From NCBI GenBank assembly GCA_963556255.1, contig OY744611.1, positions 9,158,876 through 9,222,875 of the forward strand: a stretch of 64,000 nucleotides of DNA. The letters are read 5' to 3'. Source of the stretch: Allolobophora icterica (Eukaryota; Annelida; Clitellata; Crassiclitellata; Lumbricidae). Positions 52,942-64,000 of the stretch are shown here, one piece after another. The first letter of the stretch is position 1. Each line of letters opens with the position of its first letter. The position numbers and the translations under genes were made by a program. The notes below the pieces were generated by a model. It made no database searches and was not told where the DNA came from. It saw only the letters and a list, made by a program, of their open reading frames with translations.

Positions 52942-53199
52942 CAGTGTTTTTTTTGGAGCGGAACGCGCCGGAACGGCGTTCCGGCACCTTTTTCAGGTAC
53001 TATAAAATAATTTATTTTTTTACATAATAAAAACAATAAGTTATTTTAATTTAATTTCGGTGTTTTGAACTGTTTTCAGTGTTCATTGAGACCCCTCCCA
53101 ACCTCCAACCCCGCTTATCTCGGGATTTTAGCCCGCCCATAATTATTCCGTTCCGGAACCCATTGTTCCGTTCCGTTTTTTCTAGAAAAAAAAGCACTG
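52942..53199. mobile_element. hAT-type MITE, 258 bp (copy 2)
   Basis: CAGTGTTTTTTTTG to AAAAAAAAGCACTG with a perfect 8-bp duplication CTTTTAGC on both sides. Homologous throughout to 42306-42581. Confidence 0.93.
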
Positions 53200-53641
53200 C
53201 TTTTAGCTATTTTTTCGGAGATAAACTTAATCGTAATCGTAGGGGAGAGTCCCTTTTGGTTTTTATCGTGTAACGTCATAATTAATGCCATTATGAATAT
53301 ACAAAATGTGCATTTTGTATGATCTGTTATTGTTCAAAGCATGTGCACTGTCAAAGAAAACAAATGTCGCACTGTAGCAGCTAAATTTTTCAATTTATCG
53401 GAAGTCTCTTGGGAACAGGGTGACCTCAAGAAGCACCCCAGGGTGCTTCTTGGGAACAACGCATTGATGCCATAGCCAGATACACTAACCGCATGCAAAG
53501 CATCACTAGTTTGAGTCTTTTATTGTCCAGTATGGGACAAAATCATGTAGAAATACTATACTAAAACATAGTCTTGGCATAGAAACGAAAATGCGTTATT
53601 TTTAAAGCTGAAGTTTGGGGCTAAACAAAACTGCGTTTCAG

Positions 53642-54090
53642 TCAAGTGTCTGGCATGGTCAAATTAAACTGGTCACAAACAAACTTTTCTTGAACAGCCT
53701 TAGGTTTTCCAAGCATGCCCTCGAAAGTCATTTCAGACCATAGTTCACAACGTCGGCACTGGAGCCAGCCATCTGTTGACTCAGAGAATATTATTTTCTC
53801 CACATCCTCCATAACATTCCGCAAGGCCATCAAGTTCTGCGGCCTATGTCTTTGATATCGGCTTATCGCATTTTGCCCTTGCAGATTTCAAGACTTTAGC
53901 ATCCCTTATTTTTGTCTTAGCCCTACGAGCCCTTGGTTTTTCTTGCCTTACAGTTAGTTTCTTTTTTGGGTCAGAAGATTTGTTGCTTTTTCGGCGATCT
54001 TTGGATTCACGTGGTTTGGGTTGTGAAATTTTAAGATTTTTGCGAGAATTCTCTTTCTCAACCAGTGTTTTTTGTATGATAATGATGTCA
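53642..54090 (-). pseudogene. Fragment with zinc-finger-like motif, probably transposon ORF
   Basis: Minus-strand frame WLQCRRCELWSEMTFEG followed by KFVCDQFNL, resembling a PHD/CW-type finger. Upstream in another frame is a very basic stretch (RESKDRRKSNKSSDPKKKLT). It could be the end of a LINE ORF1 or a DNA-transposon protein; family not recognised. Confidence 0.4.
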
Positions 54091-54589
54091 AGATCTCAGA
54101 CTAGTGACATTGGTAATTAGCCTACTTAGTTGATTCTATCTCTGCTGAACATATTCGTGTTAATGGCCGATATTCTACACTTGCGTACCCAAAACGCACC
54201 GGGCGCGTTTTGGAAGTTTGGGAAGGGGTGCGTCTTAAAGACAATTTATTTGGGTCACCTTACATATTTAAAATAATATTATAGACATTGTCGCATTTGT
54301 AATTGATAAGGTAGGTGAGAAACACAGGGAAATATTATTTCAAATCTCCTCGTTAATATGGAAGAAAAGCCTTGTTATATTATCACTTGCAAAAGTTCAA
54401 ACATGACGAAAACTTACTTCTGCGTCAGAAACCGCTTTCCTCTCGGAACAAAGGACGCCCATTAATACTAACATATGGACACGTGATATACTTATTATGT
54501 AAGTAGGCTGCTGCGTTCCAGTATCAGCCAGTTTGAATATAAAAGGGGAGTGCGCCTTCGGAATAGGGTGCGTCCTGGGGTACTCTCCC
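54091..54589. other. No gene seen
   Basis: Non-coding sequence before the L2-like element. Confidence 0.5.
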
Positions 54590-57420
54590 CTAATCGTAAT
54601 CTCCAAACTTCTAAAGCGCCACTGCGGCCACTCGAAGGCCAATCGCAGGGCACCAGCCTATTCACAAGCGCTAAGTCAAATCAGAGAAGGTTCAAGAAAG
54701 TAGTCCAAAATAAATCCGGTTTCCAGGAGGCCAAATCAAATCAAAGGGGTTTCCAGGGTGTGGTCCAAAGGAGATCCAAGTGCGGCTTCCAGAAGGCCAA
54801 ATCAAATCAGAGGGGGTTCCAGAGAGTAGTCGAACAGAGGTCCAGGTCCGGTAATGGACCAGGGTACCAGATCAAGAGAGGAGGCAGAGTAGCTGTCAGA
54901 CGGTTGTCGTTTACGGCGAGAATGATTAGAAGCCGGAGGATCAGATGAGTCAGGGTAGGAGTACTTGAAAAGGTGAGACTTCAGTTTCGAGTGAAACACC
55001 CGGGAGGTGATAGATAAAGGAACATCAGAAGGAGGATGAAGGACGGGTTGCAATGATGATGGAGGAACTAAGAAACTGCGAAATTCAGGGGAAGATCATT
55101 CCAGAGGCGTTGTGCTGTGTTGGATATTGCTCGGTTGGAGAACTTGAGATGAGAAGTGACTGGGGGTCGAGAAAGACTGAGAATTGAGGATGATCGGGTC
55201 GAGCGGGTTTTCTGAATGGTGAAGAGATTACGAAGGTACTTGGGCTGCGAATATTGTAGGGAGCTGTAGGTAAGTGATAGGATTTTGAAGTGAATTCGCT
55301 CTGAGATTTTTAGCCAACGGTATGATTTGCAGATGGGAGTGATATGATGATGTTTGGACGTTTTAGGAACAGCTCTGGCAATTGAGTTTTGAATAAGTTG
55401 CAGACGCTTGATTTGGGCGGATTCAAGTTTGAGGAAGAGGGAATTGCAATAATCAAGTTTTGAATGAACAATGGAGGTAACAATGGTGGAGGCAGTTTTA
55501 AGGTCAAGCATAGGTCGGATGCGTCGGAGGTCACGAATGTGCATGAAGCTGGAGCGCGAGAGGTTGGAGATGTGGTTAGAGAAGGAGATAATGTGTATCA
55601 AAAGTAATACCAAGATTGCGGACGGAGGAGTCAGTGGTGAAAGTAAGAGCAGACGAATCAGTAGATAGGTATATGGAAGGGTCAGGGATTTTTTTGATTT
55701 GGTCAGGAAGGCCTAGGATGATAAATTCAGTTTTGGAAGGGTTAAGGCAGAGGAGATTGGATGACATCCACTGTGAGATCAGATTAACCACGTTGAGTAA
55801 TTGTGTGATGGAGGTGGGAAAAGAGCTTGGGGAGAAGGATATGTAGAGTTGGGTGTCGTCTGCGTAGAGATAGTGGTCAATAGAGGAGGATTTTATGAGA
55901 TGGCTTAAAGGTGTGGTATACAGGATGAAAAGGAGTGGACCCAGGATGGAGCCTTGAGGGACACCACAGGAGAGAGGGAGGGGTTGTGAGCAGTGGCTTA
56001 AGGCTTTAACAGAGAATGATTGGGAAGACAAGTAGGATTGGAACCAGAGTAGAGCAGTGCCAGAGATGCCAAACCAAGTAGATAGTCGTCGAAGAAGAAG
56101 GCTATGATCAATGGTGTCAAATGCGGCTGAGATGTCGAGAAGGCAGAGGTAGGAGACCTATTGATGACTGACGGCAGAGCCCAGTTCATTATAAAGAGAC
56201 ACAAGTAAATTTTCTGTGGAGTGGTGTTTAGTGAAGCCAGATTGGTGGGGGTTAAGAAGTTAATTAAAAGAGAGGTATTCATTTAGCCGAACAAGGACAA
56301 TTCGTTCTGTTAATTTAGATAAAAAGGAAAGATTGGAAATGGGACGGTAGTTGGATAGATTTTCCTTGTCAAGGTTTGTATTTTTGAGAAGGGGAATGAC
56401 TAGAGATTGCTTAAAGGCCAATGGGAAGTTGCCGATAGAAAGTGAGAGATTGATAATTTTTGTGATTACAGGAATGAGAACAGAGGCACAGTCTTGTAGA
56501 AGAGAGGTGGGGATAGGATCAATCCCGCATTGCTTGTTGGGAAGAGAGTTTAGAAGAAGTGACACTTCTGCGTCAGAGGCGGGAGAGAGAATGGGGAGCG
56601 ATGAATGAGAGGCAGGAGGAGTAGGGTTGAGATTAGCGGGTGAGTCAGTGTTGGAAGAGCCAAGAGGGAAGTGTGTCTTTAGAAGAGATTGTAATGTGAA
56701 ACGAAGGGATGAGATTTTGTCGGAAAAAATGAACAGAAGGTATCAGCAATAGAGGAGGAGGGAATGGAGCTAGGCAGTGGAAAGGGAGATTTGCGATGGA
56801 GGAGAGCGTTGACAGTTTTTCAGAGATGTCTTGGGTTTGAAACACTGGAATGGATAAGTGAAGAATAATATTTCTTTTTGGCAGCAGCGATGAGTTTGTG
56901 GTATCTGTTTGTGGCTGATTTTAGGGTATTGAGGGCTTTTGTTCTAGCTGTGGGGTCAAAAGTGTGCTGGTAGATGTGTTCAAGGCGCCTGGGGAAAGTT
57001 TTAAAGGCTTGGAGGTAGGAAGCAAACCAAGGGTTGCTGGTGTGTGAACTATGTTTGGTGATAAGTGGAGTATGAATGTCAAGGAGGTTGGAAAGTGTGG
57101 AATTGTAAGAAGAAAGCAGGTCATCAAGGGAAGAGGGAGGGCTAAGAACCAGTTGTGAGTCAAGAATATCCTGGATGAAAGCCTGACGGTATATGGACCC
57201 GGTGAGACGGAAAGAATAGGTCGAAGGAGAAGGCCGAGCGAAAGGCTTGATTTCAAGGTCAGCCATGATGAGATAATGATCAGTAATGTAGAGGACATAG
57301 TGTGATAGTTTTGGAGATAAGAGGGAAGCGGCAGATGTGATGAAGAGGTCAAGGGTGTGATTCTTGATATGGGTCGATCCAAGTAAAATACTGATTGACG
57401 TATATACACCAATGAATTTG
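54590..57420 (-). mobile_element. L2/CR1-like LINE, long 3' part
   Basis: Minus-strand frames in order: linker (57266-56820, FRLTGSIYRQAFIQDILD), IDPIPTSLLQDCASVLIP, LSNYRPISNLSFLSKLTERI, CGVPQGSILGPLLFILYTTP, HYLYADDTQLYISF (intact catalytic YADD), LCLNPSKTEFIILGLPDQ, SKLDYCNSLFLKLESAQI, and the final AQRLWNDLPLNF. The 3' tail ends GCGCTTTAGAAGTTTGGAG. Broken by several frameshifts; the most complete LINE in the window. Confidence 0.88.
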
Positions 57421-57639
57421 GTTGAAACGATCTGAGTTAAGTTTAGGTCATCAATTGATACTATAGCAGAGTAGCTATCGGGAGATGGTCTTTATGTGAT
57501 TGAAACAAAATGAAAGAAAGTTTTTTTTCTATATTTATGCATAACTTATTCAGAGCAACCAATTTGAGCTGAGCATTAGCAGTTTGCGTTCGAGTCAAAT
57601 ACTCTATATGAAAATAGAAAACATTTGTGTCACCTGCAA

Positions 57640-58570
57640 GGAAATAAAAGTCAGTATGGAGAATGAATTAGACAAATAATTTTTTAAAAGAAGGAATGGA
57701 AGAGGACCGAGGTTTGAGCCCCTGAGAACTCCATACCTAAAATACGACAGAGGTCGGATAATGATCCATCACATGAAACACATTGATAACGATTTTCAAA
57801 GTAAGTTACAAACCAGTCAAACTGAGTGCCTCTGATGTCACAATTAGGTATTTTTACTAAGAAGGATATTGTGATTAACGGTATCAAAGGCCTTTGCCAA
57901 GTCAAAAATTATACCGATAGAGTATTCATTATTTTCAAAGGCTTGAATCACCTTGTCAGGAATGCTGATTAGTGGCATGAGAGGGAGTGGCTCTTCTGGA
58001 AACCAAGTTGGGAGTGAAAAAGAATATGCCACTTATCAATAAATTTACTAAGTTTATCGTACATGATTTCTCATAAAATTTTGAGAAAAACGGAAGGATG
58101 GATATAAGTCGATAATTTACTGTGTAGTCTCTTTCATCCTTCTTAAATACTGGAACAACTGTAGCTATTTTATGGCCTGAGGGACACAGAGTTTAATGAA
58201 TTTTTAATAACTGCTGATAACTGTGGTAGGCGGGCAGCAATAGCTATATGGAGATTTGCAGTTGCTGGATCGATTTCCTCAACCCCACTGCTATAAGTTA
58301 TGCGCAGTGAGAGACTCAAACTAATGATCTCCTCCGGGGAAGTAGGGGTAAGTCCAAAGGAGTAAAATAAAGGTGGATTCTAGTATTGATTAAATGAATG
58401 CCATGAGTTTGGCATTTTTCAGCCAGCGAATGGGCTATGCTAGAAAAATATTTACTAAATTCATTTGCCATATCTACCGGGACCTGGCTCTTACTTCCAT
58501 TAATTATTAGCGATGTAGGTATGGTATCAGGTTCCCGCAATTTATAATTGCTCGTATAAGATTCCATGTT
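57640..58570 (-). mobile_element. LINE reverse transcriptase fragment
   Basis: Minus-strand GIIFDLAKAFDTVNHNILLS, RGTQFDWFVTYFENRYQCVS and upstream VDMANEFSKYFSSIAHSLAE are CR1/Jockey-type RT landmarks. Several frameshifts; no 3' tail seen. Confidence 0.75.
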
Positions 58571-60066
58571 TAAGATTTCATGTATAAGATTTCATGTAAT
58601 GGATCATTATCGCCTCTGAGTAGTTCCCTTGAAGAGGCGCTATATAAATTTATGAATGTTCTTATAAATGTTCTTTTGAGATTATGACAATTTTTGCTGA
58701 ATTCACATTCATAGTAATTCCTTTCCGCAGCCAATGTAATCACTTTAAATTTATTCTTATTTAAATAATGAATTTCTTATTGTTAGGACGAGCAGGATTT
58801 TCACATATTTTTAAGTATAGGAGGGCCTTCTTTCTTCTCGACTAATACAGGTTTACCGTCATCCACGGATGTTTTAAGCGTAAATAACCTTTATTCTCTC
58901 TACTTAAAAGGGAAAGCCTCGTTTAAAAGTTCTTTAAATTGGGTAAAAATTAATGATATGTACTATTGGCATCTCCACAAGCGCAAGAATCCGTTACAGA
59001 GGTTTAATTGGCACTATGGGAGTCGACCCCAATAAGTCGACTTGGGTCGACTTGGTCATTCCAAGTCTAGTCGATTCGTTTCTGCTTCGCGCAACTGACC
59101 CCAAGTCGAATTTGTACCAGAAAAGTGACTTGAAGTTGTTTTTTCCACAAGTCGACTTAAACTGACTTGAGACAAACAAATCTAAATTGATCACGTCACA
59201 CTAATGATCGTGAGGTCAGGGCAGCATTTAAGCAGTTTTTTTAGTGCTTTGGTAAAAGTGAATTAGGCATAGGCCAGTCCACTACCCAGCAGCACAGAAG
59301 TCTTGCTACTGTTGGCTAAAATCTGTCCTGGAATAGTCTGCTTTAAATTAGAAGTGAGCCAATCAGTCTGTCACCTTCCTTGTTCCGCAAGTACTTGAAG
59401 TCTGTTCTGTTTGATTGTAATAATGCGCGTAAACATGAACATATAACCCCTGCATGGACTTCCTGCTCAGCAAAGAACTTGTTTCAAAATTGGGGCTAAC
59501 AGTTTACAAAACATTGAATGCTGACCAGCGACGTCATTTTGATGTTAGTCTTATTTTCTCATATATAACTTTGTCATCATTCAACGATGTCATCTGATTA
59601 TCTTTCTGAGATCGTATCTAACACTAGAACTGTTCTTGTTGGTGAACGAATTTTTCTGTTAATGGACCAATATTTCGGAACTCTGTTTCTGTTATTTCTG
59701 CTCAGTCACTTGCGCTGTTTTGTTGTATACTTGCTTTTGTTTTTCAGATTGCTTGTCCACCACAGCCTGTTTCTCTGTCTTAACAGATTGATCTTCTGGA
59801 TATTGACCTGATTACGGCTTCATTTTCGTGCAACATTAATTCATGCTTCGTGGATTATATACTGACACGATAGAAGTCACTAATAAATAATAACAGTTAA
59901 TAATAACTATTGTTGCCATAATAGTGGTCAGCCATCACTTGCAACGCACACAGTTTCTTTACCTCACCTCCTTCAGATTGTTTCACTCTTATACAAACTT
60001 GCCTAGACCTGGCTGTCTTCGCAATAAGTATGCAGCAACTAGCAGATTAGAAACTTTAATACATAC
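58571..60066. other. Intron of the CUB domain of receptor gene 1
   Basis: Holds an LINE-tail-like GAAGAGGCGCTATATAAATT at 58631-58650, a cluster of GTCGAC/AAGTCGACTT motifs at 59020-59170, and a repeat (59277-59370) shared with 28936-29030. No exon seen. Confidence 0.55.
59018..59172. repeat. Cluster of AAGTCGACTT-type palindromic motifs
   Basis: GTCGAC occurs at least four times with several TGACTTG/AAGTCGA variants, in a MITE-like patch. Confidence 0.6.
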
Positions 60067-60239
60067 ATTAACCCAATCATAGCGTGACTCGGTATCGAAT
60101 GCCAGAAAGGTGATGATGACTGTTTGTCCAGACGGGACTATAATGTAATTGTAACAATCTAGGTAATAGGCGTATTCCATTGGAAAATTCGGTGATGAAA
60201 TTCTTCCAGATGGTCCAGAGAAATTTCTAATGCCACAGT
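60067..60239 (-). CDS. Receptor gene 1, CUB domain N-terminal half exon
   Basis: 173-nt minus-strand exon, phase 1 to 0. The acceptor is TTTTTTTGCAG and the donor is TTAAT|GTATGT. It encodes DCGIRNFSGPSGRISSPNFP, YLDCYNYIIVPSG, then TVIITFLAFDTESRYDWVN: the first CUB half with its cysteine pair and calcium-site-like acidic residues. Phase matches the SRCR exon upstream and the C-half exon at 51120-51282. Confidence 0.88.
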
Positions 60240-60538
60240 CTGCAAAAAAATGCGAACGTTAATGGAAGTGATTAACACCGTGTACTATCAGACTATGTTG
60301 CCAGTTCTTTTAGCTCAGCTTCTAAGCACCGGTGTCTAATGAAGGCCTACAAGGCATAAACTGATGGTTCACCAAAACCAAGCCGTTTTATCAGTTGAAC
60401 ATCCAGAGGTTCATTCTGCCATTACTGAGAGAAAACTGATGGTAAATAAAAAAAATAGATGAAGGTTACGTGTTAAGTTGAGAATGAAAGATATTTACTG
60501 TAGAGATTAAGCAGAATGTGCAGACAAACGTGGGATCA

Positions 60539-61595
60539 TTAACCCTTTGCGGTCCTCCGTCCCACTCCATGGGACATTCTAAAAATTCAGATTCGATACT
60601 ATGTCCCACCTGGTGGAATATGCACATAGGACTAGCCCATAACGTCTGGTGTCCATCCTGATGGGATAAATGGCATATTTATTGCGAATACGGTATCAAT
60701 GAACAGTGGTACGTAGGTCATCAATGTTAGAGTACATGGTGTTTCTCTCTTCATTTACATGCAAGCAAGACGGGTACACAAGAAGGGTAAAGATGTCTCG
60801 GAAACGTTTTAGGGGAGGGGAAGTTTTAGAAATAAAAGAATAGATGAAATGAGTACAGATTGTGAAGACAATGAAAGTAGTTATAACAGTAGTGACACGG
60901 AATTTCACGGAGCATCGTCGGTGATCCGAATGAAGTCGATGACAGTGATGATAATGATGATGATGATGATGGTGTGTTGTCGGCAGCGACTGTCTGGAGG
61001 GTGGCAAAAGATGCAACCAACTATTACAGTCATTCACTGCAGGAACTGCCGGACCCCCAACATGCAACGGATTTAGAAACTGAGCCACACTTTGTTGCTC
61101 AGTTACCCAACAAGATCATGAACGACTTTACAGTATGTAACGATCGGAAGAAAGCTGAGAAGCGACGAAAGACAGTCTATTACTGTAAAACCTGCAGGGC
61201 TTACAGGACATTCAGGACTACACCCCACAGATATTGTTTCAAGATTTATCACAAAAGGCACAATACCGCCCAACCCCAATAAACAATGTAGAGCAAAAAA
61301 CAATAAGCCTAAGTAGTTGGGCTAAAAATATTACAAATGCTTCGTAAATTGTGTAGGCCTATACCTATTGCAAATAATTGGCCTACCGGCAGTTGTCTCG
61401 CATAGAACTGTAATCTGTGTATAACAGCTAGTGTTCGAATTATTGTCAGATGTTTGCATGTATAACTGGATGTTTGAAGTAAAAAAGATAGACCTACTAC
61501 AATCAAAAATCGCTGTAGTGTATATGATGAAGAATGTAAATTTTTACAGACCTTATGGGCTAGACAAAAATTTTTTAAGGACCGCAAAAGGTTAA
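60539..61595 (+). mobile_element. PiggyBac-derived non-autonomous element
   Basis: TTAA at both ends, with terminal inverted repeats CCCTTTGCGGTCC and GGACCGCAAAAGG. Inside are an acidic N-terminal piece (DCEDNESSYNSSDTEF) and a cysteine-rich C-terminal piece (VYYCKTCRAYRTF, YCFKIYHKRHN) characteristic of piggyBac transposases. The catalytic core is deleted. GTCCCACTCCATGGGAC near the left end is an additional palindrome. Confidence 0.9.
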
Positions 61596-62317
61596 AATCT
61601 AGGCTCAGCAACCGAGAAAACCCGTTTCCCGAAAGCAATTTTAGTTTTAATCATGGCCAGAGACAGACAAGCAGATGACCTTGTCGAATAGTTAGCTGTC
61701 ATTTCATCAGTCATTAATCATTATGCAGGAGGAGGATTCATTTAAAATAAATGCTGTTCAAGATTCACTGAAGCAAGATTCACATCATCAATTGATCGAT
61801 TGCAATATCTATTTTTATGAAAGGTGAGCATGCATAAACTGTAGTATTTCGTTAACTAGAAGGCAGATGTTAAGCTGCATTATGGGCGCAATATGTTGGT
61901 AGTTATGGGTGCCTGTTGTGGCATTGGAACGGCAGTTTAACAATTTTTAGCTTATGCAAATTTTCGTGTGATACTGTGATGCAAGTAAGTTTCACCGTTC
62001 AACTCTGTTGGAAACCAATGCATTGAGTAATGGAATTAGGACAGGTAAAGGCAAAAGAGATCTTATTCTAGGAATACCCCGCTGATCTGCATAATGTCAG
62101 GCTATGAAAAGAAAATGACATGATGGAGTCTATGACCATTGACCACGTCCAAACTGCTTGCGCAAACGACGCGGCTAGGATTTAAGCCACTCAGCTGAAC
62201 AGCCGTAATACAGTCAAATTGTTTGGAATTAATGGTTTGTGCCTGAGAAAACAAATTCAGTGTAAGCAAGAAGTATGACACGATTCCATTAGTATCAGAG
62301 TTGTTACATGGACTCAC
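61596..62317. other. Intron between SRCR and CUB exons of receptor gene 1
   Basis: Nothing recognised. Confidence 0.5.
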
Positions 62318-62481
62318 CACAACTAATTGAGACATCTTCATGGTGACTGCAATTGTGCTCGCCCCACCCATTATGGACGCACTGCTCTATTCCAGTTTCG
62401 GTTCCATTGCAATTGACATTATCGAGCCATATCTGACCTGTTCCAGCTTCGTAACGATTGCCAATTACTGCTCCGATATAA
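62318..62481 (-). CDS. Receptor gene 1, SRCR domain C-terminal exon
   Basis: 164-nt minus-strand exon. The acceptor is TTTTAATATCAG and the donor is TGTG|GTGAGT (ends phase 1). It encodes YIGAVIGNRYEAGTGQIWLD, NVNCNGTETGIEQCVHN and GWGEHNCSHHEDVSISC, the classic second half of a scavenger-receptor cysteine-rich domain. The start of the domain and signal peptide would lie to the right, perhaps beyond the window. The phase-1 end matches the CUB exon at 60239. Confidence 0.9.
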
Positions 62482-63236
62482 CTGATATTAAAACACGAAA
62501 ATACATCAAAGAACATAAGAAACGACTGCAAAAGTCACAATACAAACTACTGGCAACACTTAGTGCCCTAACAGATTACTGAGATCTTTCATGGCATTGC
62601 TGATATCGTAGCTAATTCATTGGAGTAAGATATTGTAGTACAGGCCGAGGCCCTAAGAAAGTTAATCGAGGTGTAACGAACAGAGGATGAAGTTTGCGCA
62701 TCATTCAGTGAGAAGATTTATTTTTACATCCGGGATGGATTGGTCACGTGGTGTTGAGATAGACTGACTCGGCAGAGATAAAGCCTGCTCATCCACTGGC
62801 GTAAACTTGTCAAAATATTGGGGGGAGGGATTTAGTTATTCATTCTACACTTTATGCATTGGGTGTACAGTCCCTCTCAAATTATTATTGAAGGGCACGT
62901 GCCCCGGCTGCCCCCCCCCGAGTCTACGCCTATGTGTTCATGTAATTCGAAATTCAACATCATTGAGGGATAGATTGTCAGAGAATAAGCTTGGTTCGTT
63001 CTGGGAATCACACGTTTCCACAGAGAAATTGTTTATTGGCCTGATTTATTAAACAAGGTTTGCTTACAGAGCATAGGTAGATTCGACCTTTTGGTAAGGT
63101 CAGCATCACAATCTATGGGAACACCGGAAAACAGACTAATCAGAATTTAACAGTCGGGCAGTGGATGAATTGATTTTGTTCAGGTGGTAAACAGACAATC
63201 AGATCCAATTTAATTTCGTTACTTCCATAGCCCTAA
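62482..63236. other. Host sequence with a hAT-like fragment at 62864-62936
   Basis: The fragment matches 50810-50886. No exon for the first half of the SRCR domain was found here. Confidence 0.5.
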
Positions 63237-63710
63237 GAAAGAGCATAGATACAAAAAAAGGCTCGTGAGAGCCCTAGTCTTTCCAACGGTTCTGTATGGT
63301 TGTGAGTCGTGGACAATGACAAAGAACATGGAGAAAAAGGTCAACGCATGTGAAATGTGGATATGGAGAAAGATGTTGAGAATATCATGGACAGAGAAAA
63401 TGACGAACGAATCAATACGAGTGGAGATTGGTGTCGAGAATGAAGAGTCGTTAAAACAAAAGGCGACAAGATCGAAGCTAGGATTCTTTGGTCATGTTAT
63501 GCGATCTGATGGGCTAGAAAAGGAATTGATGTTGGACTGTGGTGAGGGGAAAAAATACGGGTCGACCAAGGAAGAAATGGATGGATGAAATTCACGATGT
63601 AACTGGCATGAATCTGGAAGAACTAAGGGACCTGACTTCGAATAGGAAGCAATGGAGAATGTTTATCATGACGATCGCTAGAGCTCCAGGAGTTGACAGC
63701 ACAAGGTGAC
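63237..63710 (+). mobile_element. Endonuclease-reverse transcriptase LINE, 3' fragment
   Basis: The plus frame RALVFPTVLYGCESWTMTK, WIWRKMLRISWTEKMTNESI and KLGFFGHVMRSDGLEKEL is followed after a frameshift by a GRPRKKWMDE-type region and a terminal WRMFIMTIARAPGVDSTR. The C-terminus of an RTE/R2-like ORF. Confidence 0.85.
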
Positions 63711-63819
63711 TTCCATAGCACCGTGATCATTATGTTGAAGAAATCAATCGATGGTCGCTTCAAGTGAAATCGCAATCAAAACTCAGTATTCATTGGAGAT
63801 GCCAGGTTAAAGTCCGGTA

Positions 63820-63823
<4 letters not shown>

Positions 63824-63911
<88 letters not shown>

Positions 63912-63912
63912 C

Positions 63913-63954
<42 letters not shown>

Positions 63955-63955
63955 T

Positions 63956-64000
<45 letters not shown>
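63824..64000. repeat. (GA)n and (GACA)n microsatellite at the window edge
   Basis: (GA)n at 63824-63906, then (GACA)n to about 63953, (GA)n, and (GACA)n to the end of the window. Confidence 0.98.

Noticed and set aside
54550..54948. Plus-strand frame with repeated KSNQRGFQ units
   Set aside because: Antisense of the L2-like element tail, where short internal repeats create the pattern.

Overview
The window is eukaryotic, most likely from an invertebrate (probably marine) animal. It is AT-rich, has long introns, holds exons of cell-surface receptors (SRCR, CUB, Ig, transmembrane, tyrosine-motif tail) read on the minus strand, and is crowded with animal-type repeats: several LINEs, tRNA-like SINE heads, hAT, mariner and piggyBac elements, and microsatellites. 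No phylum can be named from the sequence alone.

The centrepiece is a nearly complete Polinton/Maverick (adintovirus-like) element at 3718-19051 (15,334 bp). It has 245-bp terminal inverted repeats that look identical by eye, begins AGT and ends ACT, and is flanked by a perfect 6-bp target duplication (GATGTG). Minus-strand genes at the left are an unknown conserved protein, a chromodomain integrase and a zinc-ribbon/phospholipase A2 protein. Plus-strand genes in the middle are the packaging ATPase, a minor capsid protein, a membrane-active or core-like protein, a degenerate dUTPase-fold protein, a membrane-hairpin protein, a split gene with an AGNTG motif, a basic core-like protein, a scrambled capsid duplicate, the major capsid protein and a SAP/NUMOD1-like protein. 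Minus-strand genes at the right are a fibre with a C1q/TNF-like head, an adenain-type protease and a protein-primed DNA polymerase B. Together these cover replication, integration, packaging, capsid maturation, capsid and host attachment, so the element looks like an integrated virus. Visible damage is one in-frame stop, a rearranged partial capsid duplicate, and a possible frameshift between the phospholipase and integrase frames, which may instead be programmed.

The Polinton sits inside the catalytic motif of a LINE reverse transcriptase (3597-3717 and 19052-19822). That LINE in turn lies in the intron between the two half-exons of a host CUB domain (20130-19958 and 3116-2954).

Host genes: exons at 62481-62318 (SRCR), 60239-60067 plus 51282-51120 (CUB), 49254-48919, 42105-41719 and 37368-37123 (Ig-like), 34477-34346 (transmembrane) and 31812-31499 (tail with stop) have matching splice phases and intact frames. 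They read as one transmembrane receptor spread over 31 kb. A second set, a tandem CUB array, runs from 20130 to beyond base 1.

Elsewhere: L2/CR1-like LINE fragments (24.3, 26.0, 35.1-36.2, 40.1-40.9, 54.6-57.4 kb), other LINEs (32.3-33.6, 37.6-41.6, 46.8-47.9, 57.6-58.6, 63.2-63.7 kb), a mariner-like element (27137-28463), a piggyBac derivative (60539-61595), three hAT-type MITEs with 8-bp target duplications, a ~780-bp dispersed repeat (45.6 and 51.9 kb), a palindromic LTR-like structure (29.05-29.33 kb), and ATT, AT, GA and GACA microsatellites.
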